A program made the position numbers and the translations under genes. Source: Indibacter alkaliphilus LW1 (lineage in GTDB: Bacteria; Bacteroidota; Bacteroidia; Cytophagales; Cyclobacteriaceae). Taken from it: a stretch of 53,432 bases of DNA. Below are positions 7,858-16,591 of this stretch, one piece after another. Position 1 is the first letter of the stretch; every line of letters begins with the position of its first letter. A model generated the notes under the pieces. It worked only from the letters and a program-made list of their open reading frames with translations, was not told the DNA's origin and made no database searches. The DNA lies in NCBI RefSeq assembly GCF_000295935.2, contig NZ_ALWO02000012.1:1-53432 (forward strand), given 5' to 3'.

Positions 7858-8523
7858 TTATCTTCTTTTTTTAGAATGTCCGCCGTTTCTTCTTCTGTCG
7901 TTGTTACCGTACTTTCTTCGGTTGTTACTAGATGAAGATTCAGGTTCGGAAGGTAGCTTAAAATCTCTTCTGGTGTTGGTTTCAAAAAGTCCCATTTCTT
8001 TGACTTTTTCCAAGTCAATGTGAAGCTTTCCTTTGGAAAGGGTTTTGATATCATCCAGGATGATCCTATCATCAAAATTATCCCTGTTCCAGGTTGAATG
8101 GAAGCTCCTCATCAATTGTCCGATATAGATAATAGCAGTTTCTTGCTCTTCGTCGTCTTTTATTTCAATGGCCTTTTCGATGAGTTTTTCAATATTTCGG
8201 CCATAGTGTTTAAATCTGATTTCTCCTTTGGGGTAACCTACGATTTTTGGTTTTCTGAACAAGAGATCCTCTTCTGGCTTTGGGTAGGGTCCATCCACTT
8301 CCAATTTGAAACCAGACATGATGTGCAGATCATCCCATATTTTCTGGTCGTTTTCTGCCCTCATTTGAGGGTTTAATTGTTTGACCAACTCTACCAAAGT
8401 ATATGCACTTTGGGTGCGTTTTTCCCGATCTTCTATTTCTGAGATATGGATGGCCAGTCTTTGAATATTTTTTCCGTATTCTTTCAAAGTGACTGAATAG
8501 TTGTTGCTTTCTGTATTTTCCAT
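7858..8523 (-). CDS. DUF4290 family protein
   Basis: The ATG at 8523 gives 221 residues (MENTESNNYSVTLKEYGKN...); an upstream TTG at 8547 is possible but less likely. The core KEYGKNIQRLAIHISEIEDREKR and the repeat-like second copy RFKHYGRNIEKLIEKAIEIKDDEEQ identify DUF4290, a Bacteroidota-specific family of unknown function that commonly precedes murA. The last 35 residues are Ser/Asn/Arg/Gly-rich and basic (RRKYGNNDRRRNGGHSKKRR), a disordered tail that could touch RNA, DNA or membrane phosphates. The stop and murA start are adjacent, implying one transcript. Confidence 0.88.
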   Translation of the reverse strand: MENTESNNYSVTLKEYGKNIQRLAIHISEIEDREKRTQSAYTLVELVKQLNPQMRAENDQKIWDDLHIMSGFKLEVDGPYPKPEEDLLFRKPKIVGYPKGEIRFKHYGRNIEKLIEKAIEIKDDEEQETAIIYIGQLMRSFHSTWNRDNFDDRIILDDIKTLSKGKLHIDLEKVKEMGLFETNTRRDFKLPSEPESSSSNNRRKYGNNDRRRNGGHSKKRR

Positions 8524-8579
8524 GGGGTATTTCTTTTTTTCGGCCAAACGAAATTTTAAAAATAAAAATGGATGTAGGC

Positions 8580-10835
8580 CTATTCTTCTACTATGCGAAG
8601 CTTCGCAAAGCTAAGTAATAAAGTCTTTTCTCCAAAATTATCAAAGGCAATGCTGGCTTTTCTGTTGATTCCTTCTATTTCTATTTTATTTACTGTTCCA
8701 AAGCCAAATTTGGGGTGCTCAACTTTCATGCCGACAGCCAGGTTGTTGGTATTGGAAGGCTTGAAGTCAGGGCTAGGGGTATGTACTTTTGCTGTTGTCG
8801 CAGGCCGGATATTGGGCCGCTTAATTCCAACAAACCCGGACCTTCCTTCACTGGTATCACTTCTAAAGCTACTTGAAAGTGCACTGGATATTCTTTTGTT
8901 GACCTTGATGCAATCCGGATCAACTTCTTCCAAGAACCGGCTGGGTTCACAATTGAGGAGTCTGCCAAAACGATACCTCGTCAGTGCATAAGTCAGGTAC
9001 AGTCTTTCCATGGCCCTGGTGGTGGCAACGTAAAACAATCTTCTTTCTTCTTCCAAATCTTCCCGGCTCTGCATCATCATTTGGGAAGGAAACAGATCTT
9101 CCTCCATGCCTACCACAAAAACCTGTTTAAATTCAAGTCCCTTGGAGGAGTGAATGGTCATCAAGGTCACTGCATCAGTGGTGTCCTTGTCTCTATCGTT
9201 GTCAGTAAGTAAGGCAATTTCCTGCAGAAATGCTCCCAGACTCTTATCCTCATTTTCCGGATTGTCTACATATTCCTTGATGGCATTCAGCAATTCCTGA
9301 ACGTTTTCGTATCTGTTGAGACCTTCTATTGTCTTGTCCTCGTACAATTCCCGGAGCAGTCCCGACTGTTTGGCAATAGAACTTGCAGCATCATAGGCGT
9401 CTTTCCTTTCTACCTCGATGGCGAAGCTTTTGATCAAAGTGCTGAAATCTTCCACTGAATTGGCTGCTCTGCCAGGGAGAAAACTGGCGGCATTGGTCAT
9501 TACTTCCCAAAGAGGGATATCATGTTCATAGGCGGCTACCATCATTTTTTCCACAGAAGTATCCCCAATTCCTCTTTTGGGATAATTGATAATTCTTTTA
9601 AAAGCCTCTTCATCCTCTCTGTTGACTACAAAGCGCATATAAGCCATCAGGTCCTTGATTTCTTTTCTTTGGTAAAATGAAAGACCGCCCACAATTTTGT
9701 AGGTAATGCTCATTTTTCTCAAGGCCTCTTCTATAGACCTGGACTGGGAGTTGGTGCGATACAACACAGCAAAATCGCTGTTGTTGAGTTTTTTATTATT
9801 TTTTTCTTCAAAAATGGTAGTGGCCACCATTCGCCCCTCCTCGTTGTCTGAGCTGGCTTTGATCAATTCGATCAGGTCTCCTTGCTGATTTTGAGTCCAG
9901 ACTTCTTTTTTGAGCTGTGCTTTGTTTTTGGCAATGATGCTATTGGCAGCATGTACGATATTTTTGGTGGAGCGGTAATTTTGCTCTAGTTTGACTACAA
10001 AGAGATCCGGATAATCTTTTTCGAAATTGAGGATATTCTGTATATCAGCTCCCCGAAAAGCATAAATACTCTGAGCATCATCACCTACCACGCAAATGTT
10101 TTGGTGAACAGAAGCCAGTTTTTTGGTGATCAGGTATTGAGAAAGGTTAGTATCCTGAAACTCATCCACCATGACATATTTGAATCTTTGCTGGTATTTG
10201 TTCAGCACATCAAGGTGATCCCTAAATAGCACATTGGTATTGAAAAGTAAGTCGTCAAAATCCATAGCACCGGAGCGGAATAATCTTTTCTGGTAGTTTT
10301 TGTAGATTTCACCCATTTTGGGTTTCATAGCAGTTTCATCATCTGCTTTGATATAGGGATCATTCAGGTAAGTTTCCCATCCGATCAGCCGGTTTTTGGC
10401 ACCGGAAATACGTGAAAGCACAGTGTTGGCCTTATAGACTTTATCGTCCAGTCTCATTTCTTTGACTATGCTCCGGATCAGAGACTTGCTGTCGTCAGTA
10501 TCATAAATCGAAAAATTGGATGGGTATCCGAGCTTGTCGGCTTCCACCCTAAGTATTTTGGCAAAAGTAGAGTGGAAGGTTCCCATCCAGGTATTTCTGG
10601 CTTCCAATCCAATGAGCTGTTCAATCCTGTGTTTCATTTCAGCAGCCGCCTTGTTGGTGAAGGTCAAGGACAGGATGTTGAAAGGGTCTATGCCTTTGGC
10701 ATGTATCAGGTGGGCGATTCTGTAAGTGAGGACCCTGGTCTTGCCGGATCCTGCACCTGCAATGATCATTACCGGTCCGTCTGTATGTTCTACTGCTTCT
10801 CTTTGGGGGGGATTTAATCCTTTTAGGTACTCCAT
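8580..10835 (-). CDS. uvrD: ATP-dependent DNA helicase, UvrD/PcrA type
   Basis: 751 residues, normal length for UvrD/PcrA. Walker A GAGSGKT at residues 27-33, Walker B DEFQDTN, the QNYRST motif, the TIHSSKGLEF motif and the ATTRAMERLYL region are all present in family order. The C-terminal domain ends with a Tudor-like segment (GMKVEHPKFGFGTVNKIE...) found in PcrA/UvrD that contacts RNA polymerase in other bacteria. It acts as a 3'-5' helicase in nucleotide excision and mismatch repair and in stripping RecA. It lies 57 bases upstream of DUF4290 and could share its transcript. Confidence 0.95.
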   Translation of the reverse strand: MEYLKGLNPPQREAVEHTDGPVMIIAGAGSGKTRVLTYRIAHLIHAKGIDPFNILSLTFTNKAAAEMKHRIEQLIGLEARNTWMGTFHSTFAKILRVEADKLGYPSNFSIYDTDDSKSLIRSIVKEMRLDDKVYKANTVLSRISGAKNRLIGWETYLNDPYIKADDETAMKPKMGEIYKNYQKRLFRSGAMDFDDLLFNTNVLFRDHLDVLNKYQQRFKYVMVDEFQDTNLSQYLITKKLASVHQNICVVGDDAQSIYAFRGADIQNILNFEKDYPDLFVVKLEQNYRSTKNIVHAANSIIAKNKAQLKKEVWTQNQQGDLIELIKASSDNEEGRMVATTIFEEKNNKKLNNSDFAVLYRTNSQSRSIEEALRKMSITYKIVGGLSFYQRKEIKDLMAYMRFVVNREDEEAFKRIINYPKRGIGDTSVEKMMVAAYEHDIPLWEVMTNAASFLPGRAANSVEDFSTLIKSFAIEVERKDAYDAASSIAKQSGLLRELYEDKTIEGLNRYENVQELLNAIKEYVDNPENEDKSLGAFLQEIALLTDNDRDKDTTDAVTLMTIHSSKGLEFKQVFVVGMEEDLFPSQMMMQSREDLEEERRLFYVATTRAMERLYLTYALTRYRFGRLLNCEPSRFLEEVDPDCIKVNKRISSALSSSFRSDTSEGRSGFVGIKRPNIRPATTAKVHTPSPDFKPSNTNNLAVGMKVEHPKFGFGTVNKIEIEGINRKASIAFDNFGEKTLLLSFAKLRIVEE

Positions 10836-10972
10836 GCGCTTAATTTACCAACAAAGTTCAAATTTAGGGAATTTGGGTGGATGAGAGAGATATGATGGAA
10901 AAAATATAAATCTGTTTACAGAATTCTGAAACGGTAAAAGTCTTGGTTGGTATAAGAATTAAAGTTGAGCCC

Positions 10973-11821
10973 TTAGGTTCCCTTCTTCCACTTCCAGCGA
11001 TTGTGACTCCAAAGGTAGATTTCGGGTTTTTTTCGGATATTGTCTTCCAGAAGCGCTATAAAGCGGTCAGTGATGCTGTGTTCCGGCTTCCCTTCGTAAG
11101 GCGGCTGGTCCATCATTTCATAAGTAAATACATAGTGTCCTCTCTTCGGTTTGCTGACAGAGGAATAGATTACCGGATGGGAAAAGCGTTTGGCCAGCTT
11201 TTCCGCTCCCTCAAAGAATGCAGTATCACGATTCATAAAAGGAGTCCAATACCGGATATCCCTGTTTCCTGGCCTCTGATCAGCGGCGAGTACTATTAAT
11301 CTGGGTTGATTTCTTTTTCTCAAAAAATCACGTTGGAAAGCCTCTTTTTCAACCATGGTCACCCCAAATCTGGTCCTGATTGACATCATCAGCTTTTCGA
11401 AAAAAGGGTTGCTGACTTTGGCATACACCACGTCACACCTCTTTTCAATATTGGCCGTCATTTGAAGCAGGTGCCACTCCCAGTTAAAAAAATGCCCCTG
11501 CAAGCCTATGATCACCTGATTTTTCTCTATCGATTCAGTCACGAGGTGATGGTTGATGATTTTTACTCTTTTATCCAGCTCTTGCGGAGTAATGGAATAA
11601 GATTTAATGATCTCGGCAAAAGAATCAGTGAGGTTCCTGAAAAACTTGCGTGCAATACTTCTGACTTCCTTTTCGGATTTCTCCGGAAAAGCATGCCTGA
11701 GGTTATTCAGGATTATTTTTTTCCTATAGCCAATGAGGTAATACCCAATTAAAAACAGGAAATCTGTCATGAGGTAAAGCACCCAAAGAGGTAGAAAAGA
11801 AATGGCTTTGAAAACAAACAT
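10973..11821 (-). CDS. Lysophospholipid/lipid A acyltransferase, LpxL (HtrB) family
   Basis: 282 residues with an N-terminal membrane segment (about residues 5-30, FLPLWVLYLMTDFLFLIGYYLIG) and the family catalytic H-x4-E motif in GHFFNWEW (about residues 119-124). Other conserved parts: NLRHAFPEKS near residue 40 and DQRPGN near 190. The family transfers secondary acyl chains onto Kdo-lipid A precursors or ornithine lipids at the inner membrane. Bacteroidota usually carry one or two copies, so LpxL-like lipid A acylation is the most likely job, though the exact acceptor is not proven. Convergent neighbours are absent; uvrD follows 137 bases downstream. Confidence 0.85.
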   Translation of the reverse strand: MFVFKAISFLPLWVLYLMTDFLFLIGYYLIGYRKKIILNNLRHAFPEKSEKEVRSIARKFFRNLTDSFAEIIKSYSITPQELDKRVKIINHHLVTESIEKNQVIIGLQGHFFNWEWHLLQMTANIEKRCDVVYAKVSNPFFEKLMMSIRTRFGVTMVEKEAFQRDFLRKRNQPRLIVLAADQRPGNRDIRYWTPFMNRDTAFFEGAEKLAKRFSHPVIYSSVSKPKRGHYVFTYEMMDQPPYEGKPEHSITDRFIALLEDNIRKKPEIYLWSHNRWKWKKGT

Positions 11822-11939
11822 GTAGGCTTAGCGCTATATTATTAGGCAGTCAGGTACAAAAGGCCAAAATAAGCCAAAAGCCTTGACTTTATTCAAAAAA
11901 ATTAGTGATAAATTCACCCATTGATTACTTTTGGAACTT

Positions 11940-12533
11940 ATGTCTGAGGTGCAAAGAAAAAAATATTCCGATCAGGAAAAGAACAATATCTTCGATAATG
12001 AATTTATGCCACACATAGATTCTATGTACAATTTTGCGTACAGGCTCACCTTTGATGAAGATGATGCCAAGGATTTGGTGCAGGACACCTATCTCAAGGC
12101 ATATAGGTTTATCAATTCTTTTGAACAGGGTACCAACGCCAAAGCCTGGCTATTCAGAATCTTGAAAAACTCCTTTATCAACGATTACCGAAAGAAAAGT
12201 AAGCAGCCGGCAAAGGTTGATTACCAAGATGTTGAAACTTATTACAACTCTGAGGATGTTGATTATAGTATCACTACAGACCTGAGGGTAGATGCGGTGA
12301 AAGACATGATTGGAGATGAGATTTCCAATGCCCTCAATAGTTTGGCTGTAGATTTTCGTACCGTGATTATTCTATGTGACCTGGAAGGATTTACTTATGA
12401 GGAAATGGCCAAGATTCTGGACATTCCAATAGGGACTGTCAGGTCAAGATTGCACAGAGCCAGGAACTTATTAAAAGACAAACTGCGTTCCTATGCACAG
12501 AACATGGGTTACAAGACTGATGAGGATGAATGA
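11940..12533 (+). CDS. ECF RNA polymerase sigma factor paired with an RsrA-like anti-sigma factor
   Basis: The ATG at 11940 gives 197 residues; a TTG three codons earlier is also open. Sigma region 2 (DDAKDLVQDTYLKAYRFINSF... AWLFRILKN) and region 4 (YEEMAKILDIPIGTVRSRLHRARNLLK) are clear, and there is no region 3, so it is an ECF sigma factor close to the SigR/SigH oxidative-stress group. A TACTTTTG box (11926-11933), which fits the Bacteroidota -7 consensus TAnnTTTG, lies only seven bases before the ATG, so the mRNA might be leaderless. The anti-sigma gene begins 78 bases downstream. Confidence 0.9.
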   Translation: MSEVQRKKYSDQEKNNIFDNEFMPHIDSMYNFAYRLTFDEDDAKDLVQDTYLKAYRFINSFEQGTNAKAWLFRILKNSFINDYRKKSKQPAKVDYQDVETYYNSEDVDYSITTDLRVDAVKDMIGDEISNALNSLAVDFRTVIILCDLEGFTYEEMAKILDIPIGTVRSRLHRARNLLKDKLRSYAQNMGYKTDEDE

Positions 12534-12610
12534 AAAGGCTTCTGAGGGGAGTATTTCATTTTCGAAACATAAAATGAAGAGTAAAAGTAAGCGTAAATTA
12601 AATTTGAATA

Positions 12611-12883
12611 ATGGATAAGAAGTCAGCAGCGTCCGGAGAAAAAAAATTATCCTGTGAGGATGTCAGTAAGTGCTTTCAGCTTTTGGAGAGTATTTTGGAT
12701 GGAGAACACACTGCCAACTCCAAAGAAGTCATAGATGAGAAGCTAGCCAAATGCGCACCTTGCTTTCAGCATTATCATCTGGAGCAGGCAATCAGGGAAG
12801 TATTGAAAACCAAATGCACCAAGCAAAGCACCCCCGCGGAACTTGTAGCCAATATCAGAGAAAAAATACAGGAATTAAAGTAA
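12611..12883 (+). CDS. RsrA-like anti-sigma factor with incomplete zinc site
   Basis: 90 residues. The order LSCEDVSKC ... [26 protein letters not shown] matches the actinobacterial redox anti-sigma factor RsrA, whose zinc ligands are Cys11, His37, Cys41 and Cys44. The CxxC pair (CAPC) and an N-terminal Cys remain, but the His four residues before the CxxC is Lys here (KLAKC). It probably holds the upstream ECF sigma factor; whether it still binds zinc and responds to thiol oxidation is open. It is followed after four bases by gmk, so stress signalling and nucleotide genes share a transcript. Confidence 0.75.
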   Translation: MDKKSAASGEKKLSCEDVSKCFQLLESILDGEHTANSKEVIDEKLAKCAPCFQHYHLEQAIREVLKTKCTKQSTPAELVANIREKIQELK

Positions 12884-12887
12884 GCTC

Positions 12888-13460
12888 ATGTCCTCAGGTA
12901 AAGCCATTATTTTTTCAGCCCCATCCGGTTCGGGAAAAACTACCATTGTCAAACATTTAATCAAACAATTTCCAAGTTTAGGTTTTTCTATTTCGGCCTC
13001 CACGCGTGATAAGAGGGGAAGAACAGAACAAAACGGAAAGGATTACTACTTCTTGTCGCCCGAAGAATTCAAGCAGAAAATAGATACTAACGCATTTATA
13101 GAGTGGGAGGAAGTCTATGAAGGTAACTTTTACGGCACACTCAAAGAAGAGATTCAAAGGCTCTGGGATGAAGGCAAGCATGTGATATTCGATGTGGATG
13201 TCAAAGGCGGTGTTAACCTGAAAAATTATTTCGGTGAAAAAGCATTGGCAATCTATGTGAAAGTACCATCTCTTGATGTGCTCAAAGAAAGGTTAAAGGA
13301 CAGAGGAACAGAGACGGAAGAAAGTCTCTCCAGGCGATTGTATAAAGCCAAGTTTGAGGCTACATTTGAAGATCAGTTTGACGTGACCATACTCAATGAC
13401 GATATGCAGAAATCCTTCCAGACTGCTGAAAAACTGGTAGGAGATTTCCTTTCCAAATAA
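12888..13460 (+). CDS. gmk: Guanylate kinase
   Basis: 190 residues, normal length. P-loop [10 protein letters not shown] at residues 10-19; GMP-binding segment [19 protein letters not shown] (about 38-57); adenylate-kinase-like lid region with [18 protein letters not shown]. It phosphorylates GMP to GDP with ATP in the cytoplasm. It starts four bases after the anti-sigma gene and nadD begins 13 bases after its stop, so all four genes from 11940 form one operon. Confidence 0.97.
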   Translation: MSSGKAIIFSAPSGSGKTTIVKHLIKQFPSLGFSISASTRDKRGRTEQNGKDYYFLSPEEFKQKIDTNAFIEWEEVYEGNFYGTLKEEIQRLWDEGKHVIFDVDVKGGVNLKNYFGEKALAIYVKVPSLDVLKERLKDRGTETEESLSRRLYKAKFEATFEDQFDVTILNDDMQKSFQTAEKLVGDFLSK

Positions 13461-13473
13461 AACCCCATTTGCT

Positions 13474-14040
13474 TTGAAAATAGGCTTATTTTTTGGATCT
13501 TTTAATCCTATTCATGTAGGTCATTTGATAATAGCCAACGTGATGCAGAATCAGACGGACTTAGATGAGGTCTGGTTTGTGGTAAGCCCACAAAATCCTT
13601 TTAAAAAACAAAAGACATTGCTTCATGAATTTGATCGGCACAAGATGGTAGAGCTCGCCATCGCCGATCATTTTTATTTTAAGGTAACCGATGTGGAGTT
13701 TCATATGCCCCGGCCCAGCTATACTGTAGACACTTTGGCCTATTTGGCAGACAAGCATCCCCAGCACGAGTTTAAATTGATTGTGGGAGGGGATAACCTC
13801 AGCCATTTTCATAAGTGGAAAAATCATGAAGCCATACTGGAAAACTACGGATTATATGTCTACCCCAGACCGGGAAGCAATCCTGACTTTGAGCACCCTA
13901 AGGTCCGCTTTGTAGAAGCTCCTTTGATGGATATTTCAGCAACTTTTATCAGAAAAACCATACGTAAGGGTAAATCCGTGAAATATTTAATTCCCACAGC
14001 GGTAGAGGAGTACATCAGGGACAAAAAGCTTTTTATTTAA
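13474..14040 (+). CDS. nadD: Nicotinate-nucleotide adenylyltransferase
   Basis: 188 residues. The nucleotidyltransferase motif GSFNPIHVGHL (residues 8-18) and the C-terminal ISATFIRK motif are diagnostic. It joins nicotinate mononucleotide and ATP to make deamido-NAD. The start is TTG (13474-13476): the frame is closed by an in-frame stop just upstream and no ATG or GTG lies before the conserved MKIGLFFGSF beginning, so TTG is the only reasonable choice. A weak hairpin (14039-14046 with 14067-14074) follows the stop. Confidence 0.95.
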   Translation: MKIGLFFGSFNPIHVGHLIIANVMQNQTDLDEVWFVVSPQNPFKKQKTLLHEFDRHKMVELAIADHFYFKVTDVEFHMPRPSYTVDTLAYLADKHPQHEFKLIVGGDNLSHFHKWKNHEAILENYGLYVYPRPGSNPDFEHPKVRFVEAPLMDISATFIRKTIRKGKSVKYLIPTAVEEYIRDKKLFI

Positions 14041-14162
14041 AGGTTTATTTGGACTTTGATCTCTGCAAACCTTTAAGATGTGGATTTCTTTATTTGATCA
14101 TTTTATAATCGACCATAAAATAAAGTAGTATCGGAGTCTTCACCTGCATTTTGCTAAATAAT

Positions 14163-15260
14163 TTAGAGTTCGACTATTAGTAAATAATAATAATCGTGGT
14201 AATCAGAAGGTAAAGTGTTACTGAATTCTTTATTTAAGCCATCGAATTGTTCTTGAATTGTTTCTCCGGAAACTCCAAAAACTATCTGCTTTTGATCAGC
14301 AAAACTTTTATTCCTGACTTTTAAACCCGTGGTCATATCATCCGAAAAATAGGAAATCATTTGTGCTTTGGAAGAATTTAGATCTATAACCAAGGGGTAA
14401 TAATGCAATGCATGAAAAACGCTGGCTATCAGTTGATCTTCTTTTCCAAAGTACAAGCCTTCATGCAATGAATAGGTATCACTGGCTGATAGCTTTTCAT
14501 AGAATTGATATCCATTTTCTACATTGGCAAAAAAATCATAAGGGATTTTCCTTTTTCCAAAGTTCACCTTTGAAAAAGGTTTGAAAGTAAAATCTTCAGT
14601 AGCCAAGTAAAGTGTATCGTTGAATGGAAAAGAAGTTAAAGTTTTCCCCTTTTGAATAGCAAATGGGGAATAAACCTTGAAATAAGGGGTGAAATTTTTC
14701 GGGGCTATAGGGATGGAATTACTAATGGTCCCGTTAGAATCCAAATAGAAAACCTGAAAAGGTATTTCTGGGGACAGATTATTGTTATACATCAAATATT
14801 CTTTTCCAGCTTTCTGAATAAATCCGGCTTTATTCGGTAGTTTTTTTAAGAAAAATGGATTTAAGTTATCGTCGAAAGCAAAAATAGATTCACCATTGAT
14901 GGCAAGGAAAAGTGAATCCCTATGGACAAAGAAATTGGTAATTCCATTGAGGGGAATCATTTGGTCTCCAAAAAATCCCTTTTTATTCAAAAGGTTTCCA
15001 TTTAAATCAAATTGCCATAGATTGCCAGAGTGGTTTTGGTCGAAAAGATAAATATTAGATTGGGTCACTAAAATATCCGTGGGAGTATGGATGGGTTGTG
15101 AAGTTTTCAGCCTTAAAATTTTTGTACTTTCCCCGATTTTTGAAAGGTTCATTTCTTGGAAGCTTTCATAAACATTTATTTCTGGAATTTTATTTTGCGG
15201 ATTATTGCATGAAAAAAACAAAGAATAGGATATTAAACAGGTTAAAATTTTCTTCATCAT
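14163..15260 (-). CDS. Six-bladed beta-propeller-like lipoprotein
   Basis: The start at 15260 (MMKKILTCLISYSLFFSCN) gives 365 residues with a signal peptide and lipobox (FFSC); an ATG ten codons upstream is in frame but would extend the peptide oddly. The mature part shows repeated blades with the pattern of 6-bladed beta-propeller Bacteroidota proteins (ILRLKTSQPIHTPTDILVTQSNIYLFDQNHSGNLWQFDLNGN...). This family is often found beside short secreted peptides, as here: a 70-residue Cys-rich peptide gene lies upstream on the same strand. Function is unknown; an extracytoplasmic binding role is inferred. Confidence 0.75.
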   Translation of the reverse strand: MMKKILTCLISYSLFFSCNNPQNKIPEINVYESFQEMNLSKIGESTKILRLKTSQPIHTPTDILVTQSNIYLFDQNHSGNLWQFDLNGNLLNKKGFFGDQMIPLNGITNFFVHRDSLFLAINGESIFAFDDNLNPFFLKKLPNKAGFIQKAGKEYLMYNNNLSPEIPFQVFYLDSNGTISNSIPIAPKNFTPYFKVYSPFAIQKGKTLTSFPFNDTLYLATEDFTFKPFSKVNFGKRKIPYDFFANVENGYQFYEKLSASDTYSLHEGLYFGKEDQLIASVFHALHYYPLVIDLNSSKAQMISYFSDDMTTGLKVRNKSFADQKQIVFGVSGETIQEQFDGLNKEFSNTLPSDYHDYYYLLIVEL

Positions 15261-15424
15261 GTTTTTATCGGATTTGGAGGCTTTTTCCATTGACCATTTT
15301 GAATTTGATAAAAGCTATAATTGTGTAACCTTGAAATAGTGAACATTAGGTATTCAGCTTTTTTTAAAATTTTAAGCTCTTTTTTTAAGAGGAAGATGCG
15401 AAAATTAAGCACATTATTTAAAAA

Positions 15425-15450
15425 GTGTGACTTCCGTGAGGAAGTCACAC
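15425..15450 (-). terminator. Intrinsic terminator of the small peptide gene
   Basis: Perfect 11-base stem GTGTGACTTCC (15425-15435) and GGAAGTCACAC (15440-15450) with a four-base loop. Reading leftwards (minus strand) it is followed by a T run, so it ends or attenuates transcription between the peptide gene and the beta-propeller gene. Confidence 0.85.
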
Positions 15451-15459
15451 ATGTGTGAT

Positions 15460-15672
15460 TTAAGGACAAGGTTCTTGGTCTCCTGCACTACAAGGATCAC
15501 CCCCTGAAAACCTGCATTTAACAACGATTGGTCCATCAGCTCCGCATCTTTCGTAGGTGACATAATAGCTTGTGCCTGGCAATCCTTGATCCTGAGCTAA
15601 CACGGCATAAGGTGTAATGTTGCTGAAAATCAGTAGCATTAAAATAGATGATGAATAAATTAATTTTTTCAT
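15460..15672 (-). CDS. Small secreted Cys-rich peptide
   Basis: 70 residues: basic start MKKLIYSSS, a hydrophobic core (ILMLLIFSNITPYAV) and a likely signal peptidase I site after VLA, leaving a mature peptide of about 44 residues with four cysteines (ERC, VKC, DPC, EPC) that could form two disulfides. Glycine, proline and aspartate are frequent. It has its own perfect terminator ten bases past the stop. No family is recognised for certain; it resembles the short exported peptides that accompany 6-bladed propeller lipoproteins in Bacteroidota (NVEALA-like), but no NVEALA motif is present. Confidence 0.65.
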   Translation of the reverse strand: MKKLIYSSSILMLLIFSNITPYAVLAQDQGLPGTSYYVTYERCGADGPIVVKCRFSGGDPCSAGDQEPCP

Positions 15673-15979
15673 AGTTTTTAAAATTTAGTGGTTAGTACTA
15701 ATAGTGCAAGTATATTATTGTTATTGTGCAATAGAAAAAATAAAAAATCATTTTTAAGCTAGTATATATGGTATTAATTATATTAAAGTATATTTTTAAT
15801 TAATACTAAGTTGTATTTAGGTAAATAAAATAATATGTTTTTTGTAATTTTAAATTTGCAAATGAAATCAATAAAAATGCTCGTTTATTTTAATGACAAA
15901 GTTGAAGAATAATTCCAGATAGGAGGCTGTAGATTTAGTGTTTGTTTTTTACAACCATTTTAATTGTGCAGCTAATCGA
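15673..15979. other. 307-base intergenic region
   Basis: Very AT-rich, no gene. It must hold the promoter of the small peptide gene (reading left) and the 3' end of the sigma factor transcript coming from the right. I see no clear hairpin or full -33/-7 promoter in it. Confidence 0.5.
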
Positions 15980-16591
15980 TTAGATATGTTTCTTCTTTCC
16001 CTCTGCAATTTCGGACAAAAGCTCTCTTGATCTATGAAGTTGTGCCTTGACGGTTCCAAGTGGTTTTTCGAGCTCTTGAGCAATCTCTTCATAAGACAGT
16101 TCCTGGAAATATCTGAGCTCTACCAATCTTCGGTATTTGTCAGGTAATTTGTCTACAAATATCCTTACCATTTCAATCCTTTGGGACTTGATAAACTCAT
16201 CTTGGGGATTGTTGTCACCATCTTCCACATCTATCGTGACAGCATTGCCACCATCATCACTCAATGTGGTATTGAGGCTCATGGTTTTGAGTTTCTTTTT
16301 TCTGATAAAATCAATGGTATTGTTGGTGGCTATTCTGAATAGCCAGGTACTGAAAGTATAATCTTTTTTAAAGCGGTGCAGGTTTTTGAAAGCTTTTGCA
16401 AAAGCTTCCATAGTGAGGTCTTCGGCATCATCGGCATCCCGTATCATTTTAAGAATCATAAAATATACAGCCTTCTTATAACGCTTCATCAAAGTAGCAT
16501 AGGCCTGCTGATCCTTTTCGATAACAGCCTTATCAATCAGGTCAAAGTCCTCTAATGCCTTTGTAGAAAATCCTCTTTTATTTATTTCCAT
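15980..16591 (-). CDS. ECF-type RNA polymerase sigma factor
   Basis: 203 residues. Region 2 (DADDAEDLTMEAFAKAFKNLHRF...FSTWLFRIATNNTIDFIRKKK, about residues 50-100) and region 4 (LSYEEIAQELEKPLGTVKAQLHRSRELL, about 165-195) are clear; between them is an acidic linker (DVEDGDNNPQDE). Typical of the abundant Bacteroidota housekeeping-like ECF sigma factors. No anti-sigma gene is adjacent. Its ATG lies inside the 3' end of the glycosyltransferase gene (10-base overlap), so it is translationally coupled to that gene. Confidence 0.92.
   Translation of the reverse strand: MEINKRGFSTKALEDFDLIDKAVIEKDQQAYATLMKRYKKAVYFMILKMIRDADDAEDLTMEAFAKAFKNLHRFKKDYTFSTWLFRIATNNTIDFIRKKKLKTMSLNTTLSDDGGNAVTIDVEDGDNNPQDEFIKSQRIEMVRIFVDKLPDKYRRLVELRYFQELSYEEIAQELEKPLGTVKAQLHRSRELLSEIAEGKKKHI

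Noticed and set aside
14039-14121. Two hairpins between nadD and the propeller lipoprotein (14039-14074 and 14100-14121) as terminators
   Set aside because: The stems are short and AT-rich, one has a 20-base loop, and neither is followed by a T run on the needed strand.
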